Assembly: GCF_010119935.1 (NCBI RefSeq)
Contig: NZ_CP048209.1
Location: 5,025,001-5,089,000, forward strand
DNA length: 64,000 bases
From: Paenibacillus lycopersici
GTDB taxonomy: Bacteria; Bacillota; Bacilli; Paenibacillales; Paenibacillaceae
Direction: 5' to 3'
Shown: positions 7,985 to 16,205 of the stretch, one piece after another
How the letters are laid out: every line of letters begins with the position of its first letter
Position numbering within the stretch: the first letter of the stretch is position 1
Program-made: the position numbers and the translations under genes
Notes under the pieces: model-generated
What the model was told of the DNA's origin: nothing
Seen by the model: only the letters and a program-made list of their open reading frames with translations
Database searches by the model: none

Positions 7985-8602
7985 TCATGATTCGCGCATC
8001 ATGCCAGAACGCAGCTCCTCGCGAATCCGTTCGATGCGCTCGTAGTTCAATTGATAGCTGGCCCTGTTGGCGATCAAGCGGCTGGAGACGCGGCAAACCC
8101 GCTTGACTGCGAACGAATCGCATGACCATCCCGCATCGACGGCTACGAAGATGCCGTCCGCCGCGCCGGTATGCAGCGCCAGCTCGATGCCGCCCTGCCA
8201 TTTCATGATTTCTGCCTGCTGCCCCACGCCGCGGCAATAAGCCGAAGCCGTCTTCGGATATCGGGTAGCCACTTTGGGACGATCCGCTGTCTGCCGGCGC
8301 TTCATGATCATCGTCATGCAAGCCTCGCCGATATTCAAATCCAGCAGCTCGCACACGTTCCGGCCGGACTCCAGCAGCGCGTCCTTGCCGGCAATGCCGA
8401 TGTCGGCCGCGCCGTACTCCACATAAGTCGGAATATCGATTGGCTTGGCGAGGATAAACCTGACGTCGGCTCCCTCTACGCGAATGATATAGTTCCGCGT
8501 GTCGTCGAAGTCTCCCGGCAGCGAGTATCCGGCCTTGCGGAACAACGCCGCCGCCGCAGGCTCCCCTTTCGGAAAAGCGATCGTGATCGCATCCTCCTTC
8601 AT
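7985..8602 (-). CDS. HisG-like ATP phosphoribosyltransferase homologue
   Basis: A 205-residue protein of the short HisG family, which condenses ATP with PRPP in the first step of histidine synthesis and needs HisZ as a partner. Family landmarks are IAFPKG near the start, PTYVEYGAADIGIAGKDALL in the middle and SSRLIANRASYQLN near the end. The segment that normally reads like DLVSTGxTLxxNGL (the PRPP-binding loop) is VDAGWSCDSFAVKRV here, so the key loop is lost or replaced. No other his gene is near. The start at 8602 is chosen for AAGGAGAG about 7 bases upstream. It is probably a paralogue with altered function or a decaying gene. Confidence 0.75.
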   Translation of the reverse strand: MKEDAITIAFPKGEPAAAALFRKAGYSLPGDFDDTRNYIIRVEGADVRFILAKPIDIPTYVEYGAADIGIAGKDALLESGRNVCELLDLNIGEACMTMIMKRRQTADRPKVATRYPKTASAYCRGVGQQAEIMKWQGGIELALHTGAADGIFVAVDAGWSCDSFAVKRVCRVSSRLIANRASYQLNYERIERIREELRSGMMRES

Positions 8603-8831
8603 CCAGCTCTCTCCTTCCTTAAAATCCGCTTTTATTTTATCCAATTAGTATGGTAACGTACTAAAGTATTTAGATGCATGATACCACCTCTTGGGACGAA
8701 TCGCAAAAGATTTTTCCGATTTATGCGGCTTATAGCCGCCTTGCAGGACAGGTGCCATCTCGGGCTTCATACCGCGGTCATATCCTATACAAGCAATGGA
8801 ACGCAATTGAGAACGAGGATGCTGATGGAAG

Positions 8832-9062
8832 ATGGCCTGCTGGATTAGAACCGCGATCATCGTCACCAACAACGGGACGATTCTGTTCGGGAACGCCGAC
8901 ATTCTCCCCGTCGTCGGAACGGATAATACGACGGACGAGGTAGAATCCAACCAACAAACCAATACGTCCGAAGGCGGAGCCGCCGCCGAAGGCGCCGCGG
9001 ACACCGCATCCGCACGGCAGAGAGCGAAGCGCAAGCGGAGAGACGGCGGGAAGAAGCGATGA
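8832..9062 (+). CDS. Possible small protein with basic tail, unknown
   Basis: A 76-codon frame. A hydrophobic beta-like N-terminus (AIIVTNNGTILFGNADILPV) is followed by a Thr/Asn/Gln/Glu linker and a Lys/Arg-rich tail (ARQRAKRKRRDGGKKR). The segmented composition is not typical of a shadow frame, but the ribosome binding site is poor and I know no homologue. It lies in a 700-base gap between the HisG-like gene and the FAD oxidoreductase. Confidence 0.35.
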   Translation: MACWIRTAIIVTNNGTILFGNADILPVVGTDNTTDEVESNQQTNTSEGGAAAEGAADTASARQRAKRKRRDGGKKR

Positions 9063-9152
9063 GAGGATTGCGGTCTTGGATTGAGGATTCAGTATTATTG
9101 AGGATTGAGAATTGAGGATTGAGGATAAAAGATTGCGGATTGAAGCATGAGG
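9063..9152. repeat. Low-complexity tandem repeat
   Basis: Irregular tandem copies of GAGGATT / GATTGAG / GATTGCGGATT, about 8-12 bases each. It is strongly purine-biased and lies immediately after the small ORF and before the 3' end of the FAD oxidoreductase gene. Confidence 0.65.
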
Positions 9153-9301
9153 AAAGCTGGAGGCTCGAGCAGACACAGGTCGGCAAAGGATCGCGAGCGG
9201 TCCTGTCATGCCTGCTCTCTTCCGCGCATAACAAAATCCCCCTCTCGACAGCGGCGGCAGCGTGCGCTGCGGCTTCATCGGGAAGGGGAACGACAATCGG
9301 A

Positions 9302-9865
9302 TTATTTCAACAGATCGTGATCGACGTAACGCGCGCCGTTCAGCTCGCTGATCACGTTGATGGCGACTTTCGCGCCGTCGCCAGCCGTAATGATCGTATG
9401 CACGCTCACGCCCGCGCACGTGCCGGCGGCCCAGATGCCTTCGACGTTCGTGCGGCCCTGCGCGTCGACGTCCAGAATCGATTTGATCCGCGGCTCCGTG
9501 CCCGGCTTCGTCTGCAGGCCGGATTTCTCCGCGAAATCGAGGAATACGCCGGATGCGATGATAACATGCTTGGCTTGGTACGAAGCGCCTGCTTCCGTTG
9601 CGATCGTGAAGCCGTCTTCCGACTTGACGATGTCGGTCACCTTCGCCTGCACATACTCGGCGCCGAACTTCTTGGCTTGCTGTATGCCGGTCTCGACGAG
9701 ATTCGGGCCCGTAATTTCAGGCACGCCGTAATGATTCTCGAGCCAAGCTTTCTTCGTCATGCTCTGATCGCTGTCGATCAGCAGCGTTTGCTTGCCGGCT
9801 TTCGCCGCGAACAGTGCCGCGCTTCCGCCGGCGGGGCCAGCTCCGATAATCGCAATTTCTGACAT
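9302..9865 (-). CDS. Short thioredoxin-reductase-like FAD oxidoreductase
   Basis: A 187-residue flavoprotein of the TrxB/pyridine-nucleotide-disulfide fold. It has an FAD dinucleotide motif IGAGPAGGSAA (6-16) and the C-terminal FAD motif GIWAAGTCAG with the following helix. The central NADPH-binding domain and the CxxC redox pair of true TrxB (about 310 residues) are absent, so it keeps only the FAD domain. The start at 9865 has GGGAGGGAACATC upstream; the longer frame is unsupported. It is cytoplasmic, and electron donor and acceptor are unknown. It diverges from trpB with about 200 bases between them. Confidence 0.75.
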   Translation of the reverse strand: MSEIAIIGAGPAGGSAALFAAKAGKQTLLIDSDQSMTKKAWLENHYGVPEITGPNLVETGIQQAKKFGAEYVQAKVTDIVKSEDGFTIATEAGASYQAKHVIIASGVFLDFAEKSGLQTKPGTEPRIKSILDVDAQGRTNVEGIWAAGTCAGVSVHTIITAGDGAKVAINVISELNGARYVDHDLLK

Positions 9866-10071
9866 GATGTTCCCTCCCGAATATGGAATTCCCAAATGCC
9901 GAACATGCCGCATGACCGTCGCTGCCAACCATTGACATGCCCTGCCATTTCTATCATAGCGTTTGAAAATCCGATATTCAACTTTTCATAGTTTCCGCCC
10001 AAGACCGATCGCGAATATTGTGGTACGATAGGATAGATATTACTGACAATCTATTATGGAGGCGCTTGCAC

Positions 10072-11235
10072 ATGGATCAAAATCAATCGACCGCCGGCTA
10101 TTTCGGTGAATTCGGCGGCAGCTTCGTTCCACCGGAATTGCAGGAAGTGCTCAATTACTTAAGCGATCAGTTTCTTACATACAAGGACGACCCGGAATTC
10201 AACGAAGAATTCCATTATTACCTGCGCGAATACGTAGGCCGCGAGAATCCGCTGACCTTCGCCAAGCAATTGACCGAATCGTGGGGCGGCGCCAAAATCT
10301 ACTTGAAGCGAGAGGACTTGAACCATACCGGCGCGCACAAAATCAACAACGTCATCGGCCAAATCCTGCTTGCCAAGCGGATGGGCGCGAAGCGGATCAT
10401 CGCGGAAACCGGCGCCGGCCAGCATGGCGTCGCTACGGCAACGGCTTGCGCCATGTTCGACATGGAGTGCATCATCTACATGGGCGCCGAGGATACGCGC
10501 CGCCAAGCGCTGAACGTATTCCGGATGGAGCTGCTCGGCGCCAAAGTCGTGCCGGTGTCCAAAGGACAAGGCCGCCTGAAGGATGCCGTCGACGAAGCGC
10601 TGAACGACTTGGTCGAGAACTACAAGTCGACGTTCTACCTGCTCGGTTCCGCCGTCGGCCCGCACCCGTTCCCGACGATGGTCAAGCATTTCCAATCCGT
10701 CGTCAGCGAGGAATCCAAACGTCAAATCCTGGCGAAAGAAGGCCGTCTGCCGGATGCCGTGCTTGCCTGCGTAGGCGGCGGCAGCAACGCGATCGGCGCG
10801 TTCGCGCATTACCTGGACGAGCCTTCCGTTCGCTTGATCGGCGTCGAGCCGGATCAAGCGCCGACGCTTACCGAAGGCGTGCCAAGCATCATCCACGGCT
10901 TCAAATGCCTCGTGCTGCTTGACGAAGAGGGCAATCCGAAGAAAACGTACTCCATCGCCGCAGGCCTGGATTACCCGGGCATCGGACCGGAGCACAGCAA
11001 CCTCAAAGTAACGGGCCGCGCCGAGTACGTAACCGTGACGAACGAGGAAGTGCTGGCGGCGTTCCAGGAGCTGTCCCGTACGGAAGGCATCATCCCCGCG
11101 CTCGAAAGCGCGCACGCGGTCGCTTACGCCAAGAAGCTCGCGCCGACGATGAGCAAGGACCAGATCATTATTATCAACCTGTCGGGACGCGGCGACAAAG
11201 ACGTGGAGCAAGTGTTCCACATGCTGAACAAATAA
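10072..11235 (+). CDS. trpB: Tryptophan synthase beta chain (stand-alone)
   Basis: A 387-residue PLP enzyme that joins indole and serine to make tryptophan. The PLP lysine is Lys90 in HTGAHKINN. The phosphate-binding glycine loop is CVGGGSNAIG, and AETGAGQHG is the expected active-site region. It is close to TrpB1 in length and motifs. The start at 10072 follows TATGGAGGCGCTTGCAC; the longer frame to 10018 has none. No trpA or other trp gene is beside it, so it is either a second copy or an indole-salvage enzyme. It ends at a strong terminator. No T-box or attenuator is evident in the 70 bases upstream. Confidence 0.93.
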   Translation: MDQNQSTAGYFGEFGGSFVPPELQEVLNYLSDQFLTYKDDPEFNEEFHYYLREYVGRENPLTFAKQLTESWGGAKIYLKREDLNHTGAHKINNVIGQILLAKRMGAKRIIAETGAGQHGVATATACAMFDMECIIYMGAEDTRRQALNVFRMELLGAKVVPVSKGQGRLKDAVDEALNDLVENYKSTFYLLGSAVGPHPFPTMVKHFQSVVSEESKRQILAKEGRLPDAVLACVGGGSNAIGAFAHYLDEPSVRLIGVEPDQAPTLTEGVPSIIHGFKCLVLLDEEGNPKKTYSIAAGLDYPGIGPEHSNLKVTGRAEYVTVTNEEVLAAFQELSRTEGIIPALESAHAVAYAKKLAPTMSKDQIIIINLSGRGDKDVEQVFHMLNK

Positions 11236-11245
11236 CGATTCCTAT

Positions 11246-11293
11246 AACAATGCCCCGGGATGCGATGATCTTCGTCGCAGCCGGGGCATTGTT
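11246..11293. terminator. Rho-independent terminator after trpB
   Basis: A perfect 13-bp inverted repeat, AACAATGCCCCGG paired with CCGGGGCATTGTT, with a 22-base loop, between convergent genes. The T run is short. Confidence 0.8.
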
Positions 11294-11333
11294 GCTTCGT
11301 ATCAGGGTTAGCGCTTGTTAACGCGTCTCCTTG

Positions 11334-11954
11334 CTATCGGTCCTGCCGTTGCAGCAGCTCGCTGACCGTTACGAGCTCGTAGCCTTCCGCAGTCAGCTTG
11401 TCCAGCAGGATGCGAACCGCTTCCATCGTCTGCGACCGGTCGCCGCCGGCGCCGTCGTGGAACAGCAGGATCGCGCCGTCGCGAATATGGTCCCACGTAT
11501 GCTCCAGGATGAAGTCCACGCCCGGCGTCTCCCAATCGCGCGTGTTCAAGTTAAGCGCGCCGATCGTGCCGTAGCCGAACCGGCCGGCAAGCGCGAGCGT
11601 GCCCTCGTTGCAGTCCAGGTACGGCGCGCGGAATACGGCCGGACGGCGGCCGATCGTCCGCTCGATCGCCTTGTCCGTCCGCTCCAGCTCCGCGAACGCT
11701 TCCGCCTCGGCGATCTGCGTCAGGTGCGGATGCGAATACGAATGATTGCCGATTTCATGGCCCTCGCCATGGATCTCCCGCACGAAGTCCGGCTCGGCTT
11801 CGATCTTCTCGCCGATCATGAAGAACGTCGCTTTGCCGGATACGGCGTTGAACATATCCGCCGTCTGTCGCGTGTACGTCTTGTCCGGGCCATCGTCGAA
11901 CGTAATGGCAATGGCTTTGCTTGAAGTTGGAACGGAATGAATCGTCTCGGACAT
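11334..11954 (-). CDS. Polysaccharide deacetylase (CE4/NodB domain)
   Basis: A 206-residue protein that is almost entirely a NodB homology domain. Motif 1 is TFDDGPD (catalytic base Asp20, metal Asp21), motif 2 HSYSHPHL (metal His71 and His75), motif 3 RAPY with Arg109 and motif 5 LLFHDG. All metal and catalytic residues are present, so N- or O-deacetylase activity on chitin-like or peptidoglycan glycans is expected. There is no signal peptide or membrane anchor, which is unusual for a cell-wall enzyme and could mean a small cytoplasmic oligosaccharide substrate. The start has AGGAGGAGATAGCTGC upstream. Confidence 0.85.
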   Translation of the reverse strand: MSETIHSVPTSSKAIAITFDDGPDKTYTRQTADMFNAVSGKATFFMIGEKIEAEPDFVREIHGEGHEIGNHSYSHPHLTQIAEAEAFAELERTDKAIERTIGRRPAVFRAPYLDCNEGTLALAGRFGYGTIGALNLNTRDWETPGVDFILEHTWDHIRDGAILLFHDGAGGDRSQTMEAVRILLDKLTAEGYELVTVSELLQRQDR

Positions 11955-12060
11955 GCAGCTATCTCCTCCTAGGAATGTTTTCTTGCACTCGCGCTGCTTC
12001 GCCCGGCGTTGAGGGGGACACTCGACGCCTCAACGCCGTAACAGCGCATCGCCGTAACGC

Positions 12061-14973
12061 CTAAGCGGGCGCTCCGGCCTTCCGCGCCGCAGCGAACCCC
12101 TCGAACTCCCGCAAGCAGCGGCCCGTATGCGACGCTTCGACTTGCGCGATCTCTTCCGGCGTGCCCGCGGCGACGACGTAACCGCCGCCCCGGCCGGCCT
12201 CCGGCCCCATGTCGATCACGTGGTCGGATGTCTTGATGACGTCCAGGTGATGCTCGATGACGAGCACCGTATGCCCCGCTTCCAGCAGCCGGTTCATGCA
12301 GTCTAGCAGCTTCTGGATATCCGCCAGATGCAGCCCCGTCGTCGGCTCGTCGAAAATATACAGATAATGCGCGCCGCGCTTCATCTTGCCGAGCTCCGCC
12401 GCGAGCTTGATGCGCTGCGCCTCGCCGCCGGACAGCACCGTCGCCGAGTGGCCGAGCTTCAAGTAGCCGACGCCGAGCTCGTTCAGCACTTTCAGCTTGT
12501 GTGCGACGTACTTCTCGGCTTGGAAGAACTGCTCCGCGTCCTCGATCGACATCTCCAGCACATCGGCGATCGTCTTGCCGTTATACGTAACGTCGAGGAG
12601 CTCGCTCGTGAACCGCGCGCCTTTGCAGGACGGACATACCGACTCCACGTCGGCCATGAACAGCAGCTGCGACGTAATCGTCCCGTGCCCCTTGCATTCC
12701 TCGCACCGCCCGCCCTTCGCGTTGAAGCTGAAATGCGTCTCCGTATAGCCGCGCTCGACGGACAGCGCAAGCGATGCATACAGCTTCCGGATGCGGTCGA
12801 ACAGCCCGACGTACGTGGCGGGGCTTGAGGTCGGCATCCGCCCGATCGGCGATTGGTCGATGTTGATGACGCCGTTGATCTGCTCGAGGCCTTCGATCCG
12901 CTCGTGCAGTCCCGGAATGATCCGCGCATCCTGGAAATGCTTATGCAGTGCTTTGTACAACACGTCGTTGATCAAGCTGCTCTTGCCGGAGCCCGACACG
13001 CCCGTCACGCAGGTCATGACCCCGAGCGGGATGTCCACCGTGACATCCTTCAACGTGTTCTCCCGCGCGCCGACGATGCGCAGCGCCTTGCCGCCGATCG
13101 ACCTGCGCGCCGCGGGCGCGACGATGCTCCGCGTACCGCTCAGAAACTGCCCGGTCAGCGACTCGGGATTGGCGATGACCTCCGAGATCGTCCCTTCCGC
13201 CACGACGTTGCCGCCGTGCTGGCCCGGTCCCGGACCGATCTCGATGACATGGTCGGCGGCCATCATCGTCTCGACGTCATGCTCCACGACGATGACCGTA
13301 TTGCCCGAGTCGCGCAGCTTCTTGAGCGTGTCGATCATCTTCTGGCTGTCGCGCGGATGCAGCCCGATGCTCGGCTCGTCCAGCACGTAGAGCATCCCCA
13401 TCAGGCCGGAACCGATCTGCGTCGACAGCCGGATGCGCTGCGCCTCGCCGCCGGAGAGCGTGTCCGAGCGGCGGTCCAGGTTCAGGTAGCCGAGCCCGAT
13501 ATCGAGCAGCAGATCGATCCGCCCGAGCAGCTCGTTCATGATTTGCGTGCCGACCTGCCGCTTCCGCTCCGGAAACTCGAACGTCAGCAGGAACCGCTTC
13601 AGCTCGTCCAGCGGCATGGACACGATGTCGTGGATCGTTTTGTCCGCCATCGTGACGAGCAGCCGTTCCGGCTTGAACCGCATGCCATGGCACTCCGGGC
13701 AGACCTGCTCGACCATGACGAGATTGAACATCGATTCCTCGTAGCCCTTCAACTCCTGCTTCTTGCGGGAATTCCGGTACCATCGGTCGATCTCGCCGAC
13801 AATGCCCTCGTAAGTCCACTTCTTGCCGACATGCTCCTGGATCCAGTGCCCTTGGTGGTTATCCTCCGACCCGAGGAACGTGTAGCGCTCTCCCTTCGTG
13901 CCGTAGAACAGCATGTCGACGATGTGCGGGGGAAGCTCCCTGAACGGCGTATCGAGGCTGAAGCCGTAATGCCGCGATAGGCTGTAGATGACCATGTTCC
14001 GCCAGGCGCGCGGGTTCTTCAAATTATAGAGCCGCTCGTTCAGCGCGCCTTTGCGAAGGCTGCGGTCGCGGTTCGCGATCATCAGCTCCGGCTGCGCGTA
14101 CTTGTACGCCCCGATGCCGAGACATGTGCGGCACGCGCTGTCGGCATCGTTGAACGTGAAGTAGCCCGGAGACAGTTCTCCCGCGACAAAATGATGCTCC
14201 TTGCATGCGAACTGCCGCTGGAACCGCTCGATATCCCGCTCCGTCAGCTTGCTTCCGCTCGGCACGATATGCAGGAAGCCTTCGCCGATCTTCATCCCGA
14301 GCTCGATGGAGATCACCAGCTGCTTATAGATGTCGCGCTTCACCTCGTACTTGTCGATCAGCACTTCCATCTCTTGGGGCGTATGCTCGTCCAGCTCGAT
14401 CCGGTCGCTCGTATCGTGCAGGATGCCGTCGATCTTGAACATCCGGTAGCCCTTCGTCCGGATTTCGTCGAACAGCACGCTGTACGTCTCGCCGAACAGC
14501 GGCTGGACGGGCGCGTAGAGCTCCACCGTCGACCCTGCGGGCAGGGCCAGAATATGCTCCGCGATCTGATTGGGCGTCCTCGCCTCCAGCGCCGCGGCGC
14601 AGCGCGGACAATGCGGCGTGCCGAGCGTCGCGAACAGCAGCCGCACGTAATCGTACACGTCGGACATCGTGCCGACCGTGGAACGCGGATTCGGCGTGCC
14701 CGTCTTCTGCTCGATGGAGACGACCGGCGACAGCCCGTATACGAAATCGACATCCGGCTTCTTCAGCTGCGGGATATACCGCTTCGCGTACGAAGAGGAG
14801 ATCGATTCCATGAAGCGGCGCTGCCCTTCGCCGTAAATGACGTCGAACGCAAGCGAAGACTTGCCGGAGCCGCTTACGCCGGTGACGACGGTCAGCTTCT
14901 CCCGCGGAATGTCGAGCGACACGTTCTTCAGGTTGTTCTCGCGCGCGCCGCGGATCGATATCGTTTGTCTCAT
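12061..14973 (-). CDS. UvrA-family excinuclease ATPase paralogue
   Basis: A 970-residue protein with the two ABC ATPase halves of UvrA. Walker A motifs are GVSGSGKSSL at about 32-41 and again about residue 655; LSGGEAQRI signatures occur in both halves. The C-terminal zinc finger is CEECKGHG ... CPSCKGARF, and smaller CxxC pairs lie near residues 125 and 283. The region after the first Walker A reads SSSYAKRYIPQLKKPDVD, different from housekeeping UvrA (SAYARQFLGQ), so this is a paralogue of the UvrA2 type linked in some species to DNA-damaging drug tolerance. No uvrB or uvrC is adjacent. Its ATG overlaps the stop of the upstream nucleotidyltransferase by 4 bases. Confidence 0.85.
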   Translation of the reverse strand: MRQTISIRGARENNLKNVSLDIPREKLTVVTGVSGSGKSSLAFDVIYGEGQRRFMESISSSYAKRYIPQLKKPDVDFVYGLSPVVSIEQKTGTPNPRSTVGTMSDVYDYVRLLFATLGTPHCPRCAAALEARTPNQIAEHILALPAGSTVELYAPVQPLFGETYSVLFDEIRTKGYRMFKIDGILHDTSDRIELDEHTPQEMEVLIDKYEVKRDIYKQLVISIELGMKIGEGFLHIVPSGSKLTERDIERFQRQFACKEHHFVAGELSPGYFTFNDADSACRTCLGIGAYKYAQPELMIANRDRSLRKGALNERLYNLKNPRAWRNMVIYSLSRHYGFSLDTPFRELPPHIVDMLFYGTKGERYTFLGSEDNHQGHWIQEHVGKKWTYEGIVGEIDRWYRNSRKKQELKGYEESMFNLVMVEQVCPECHGMRFKPERLLVTMADKTIHDIVSMPLDELKRFLLTFEFPERKRQVGTQIMNELLGRIDLLLDIGLGYLNLDRRSDTLSGGEAQRIRLSTQIGSGLMGMLYVLDEPSIGLHPRDSQKMIDTLKKLRDSGNTVIVVEHDVETMMAADHVIEIGPGPGQHGGNVVAEGTISEVIANPESLTGQFLSGTRSIVAPAARRSIGGKALRIVGARENTLKDVTVDIPLGVMTCVTGVSGSGKSSLINDVLYKALHKHFQDARIIPGLHERIEGLEQINGVINIDQSPIGRMPTSSPATYVGLFDRIRKLYASLALSVERGYTETHFSFNAKGGRCEECKGHGTITSQLLFMADVESVCPSCKGARFTSELLDVTYNGKTIADVLEMSIEDAEQFFQAEKYVAHKLKVLNELGVGYLKLGHSATVLSGGEAQRIKLAAELGKMKRGAHYLYIFDEPTTGLHLADIQKLLDCMNRLLEAGHTVLVIEHHLDVIKTSDHVIDMGPEAGRGGGYVVAAGTPEEIAQVEASHTGRCLREFEGFAAARKAGAPA

Positions 14974-15896
14974 CGCATGAGCCCCCTCGCGTCAAAATAA
15001 GCAAGCTCGTCCATCTCGACCCGGCTCCGCGCGGTCAATCGGGCAGGGTAAGAAGCGCGTTCGATGAAGCCTTTCTGCGCCAGCCATTCGCAGCCGTGAA
15101 CGATCAGCATTTCCTCCATCCGGTATTGCTGCTTCAGATGCATCATCAGCTCCGAGAACGGACGGATATCGTTCTGCTGCGACAAGTAGTCGGTAACCAG
15201 CTTGAACAACCGCTCATGCCGTTCTTCCACGTAACGGTCGGCCGCGCGGATCGCTTCGTCCATGACCTCGATCGTCTTCGGCCCTTCGATCAGCTCGTGG
15301 TACATGCGCTTGAAGAACGCCGGATTGTAGGCGAGCGCCTGCTGCACGACCTCGCGCGTCGGAATGTCGCGGTTCAGCATCACTTCCAGCCGCGCCAGCT
15401 CCTCGACCGTCTTCATCAGCCACAGGAAGCTGTACGCCGGATCCTTCTTGACGACCAGCCACTTCTCCGCCTTCTCCAGAAACGTGACGACGACGGAGGC
15501 GACGGTCAGGAGCTGCACGTCCAAATCGCGTTCGCCGACATGGCGGACGCGCTCGTAGACGTCGCGAATGGAGGCATCGCTGCAGAAGAGCAAGGTTCCT
15601 TTCGATAAGTAGGAATGAAAAAAGCTCGTGTTCAGCGCCCGTTCAACGTTCAACTTGAACTGCTGCCTGCTTACGAGTCCCGCGGAAATGCAAATGCCCT
15701 GCTCGACGAGCGCGAACGACGCGTTCGGCCGTTTCTCGTCGTCGGTAATGATCAGCATGTCGATATCGGATTTCTCCCAGACGACATCATAAGACAAGCT
15801 GCCAGTAACGAAAGCGGCCAGCACGCGGCTGTCCCTTTGCAGCTGCTCCGTCACCGATTCAAGCGCGGCGCGGTACTTCCGTTGTACATCATTCAT
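14970..15896 (-). CDS. Nucleotidyltransferase-domain protein
   Basis: A 308-residue cytoplasmic protein with an N-terminal DNA polymerase beta-like nucleotidyltransferase fold. The signature is TGSLSYDVVWEKSDIDMLII (31-50), giving Gly32-Ser33 and metal ligands Asp44 and Asp46. The remaining 230 residues are helical, followed by a C-terminal winged-helix-like stretch (about 230-300). The family includes aminoglycoside and nucleoside adenylyltransferases and antitoxin-like MNT proteins. The gene is translationally coupled (ATGA overlap) to the UvrA paralogue. No HEPN partner is present. A resistance-type modification is possible but the substrate is not evident. Confidence 0.75.
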   Translation of the reverse strand: MNDVQRKYRAALESVTEQLQRDSRVLAAFVTGSLSYDVVWEKSDIDMLIITDDEKRPNASFALVEQGICISAGLVSRQQFKLNVERALNTSFFHSYLSKGTLLFCSDASIRDVYERVRHVGERDLDVQLLTVASVVVTFLEKAEKWLVVKKDPAYSFLWLMKTVEELARLEVMLNRDIPTREVVQQALAYNPAFFKRMYHELIEGPKTIEVMDEAIRAADRYVEERHERLFKLVTDYLSQQNDIRPFSELMMHLKQQYRMEEMLIVHGCEWLAQKGFIERASYPARLTARSRVEMDELAYFDARGLMR

Positions 15897-16020
15897 CCTT
15901 ATAATAGTCTCCTTGTTCGTGGGATGGAAGGTAATCGGAGGAACGCAGCGATGCGTGAGAGGCGTATACGGCAGCGGTAAATCTATGCGTGTAGAAGATT
16001 ATAGCAGATGATGCCTGAAT

Positions 16021-16098
16021 AGGACAGTAGATTTGTTATGCGCTTTCATAGTCTTAAACCGCTGCGCGGCCGCTGGATTCGCAGATCCGCTATTCGCC
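16021..16098. repeat. Dispersed bipartite repeat, left half element (copy B)
   Basis: Two forward boxes, AGGACAGTAGATTTGTTATG (16021-16040) and GCAGATCCGCTATTCGC (16081-16097, with a degraded GGA start at 16076), about 55 bases apart as in the left arms of the complete elements. The inverted right arm is missing. Confidence 0.55.
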
Positions 16099-16205
16099 CG
16101 CGGGAATGGGACTGGCATTTTTCCTTCCCGCCCTTTACAATTCTCCTAGATGGGTATCCTGCCGCGACTGGGAGCAGCCGCAATCGGCAATAGGAGGGAC
16201 GCGCG

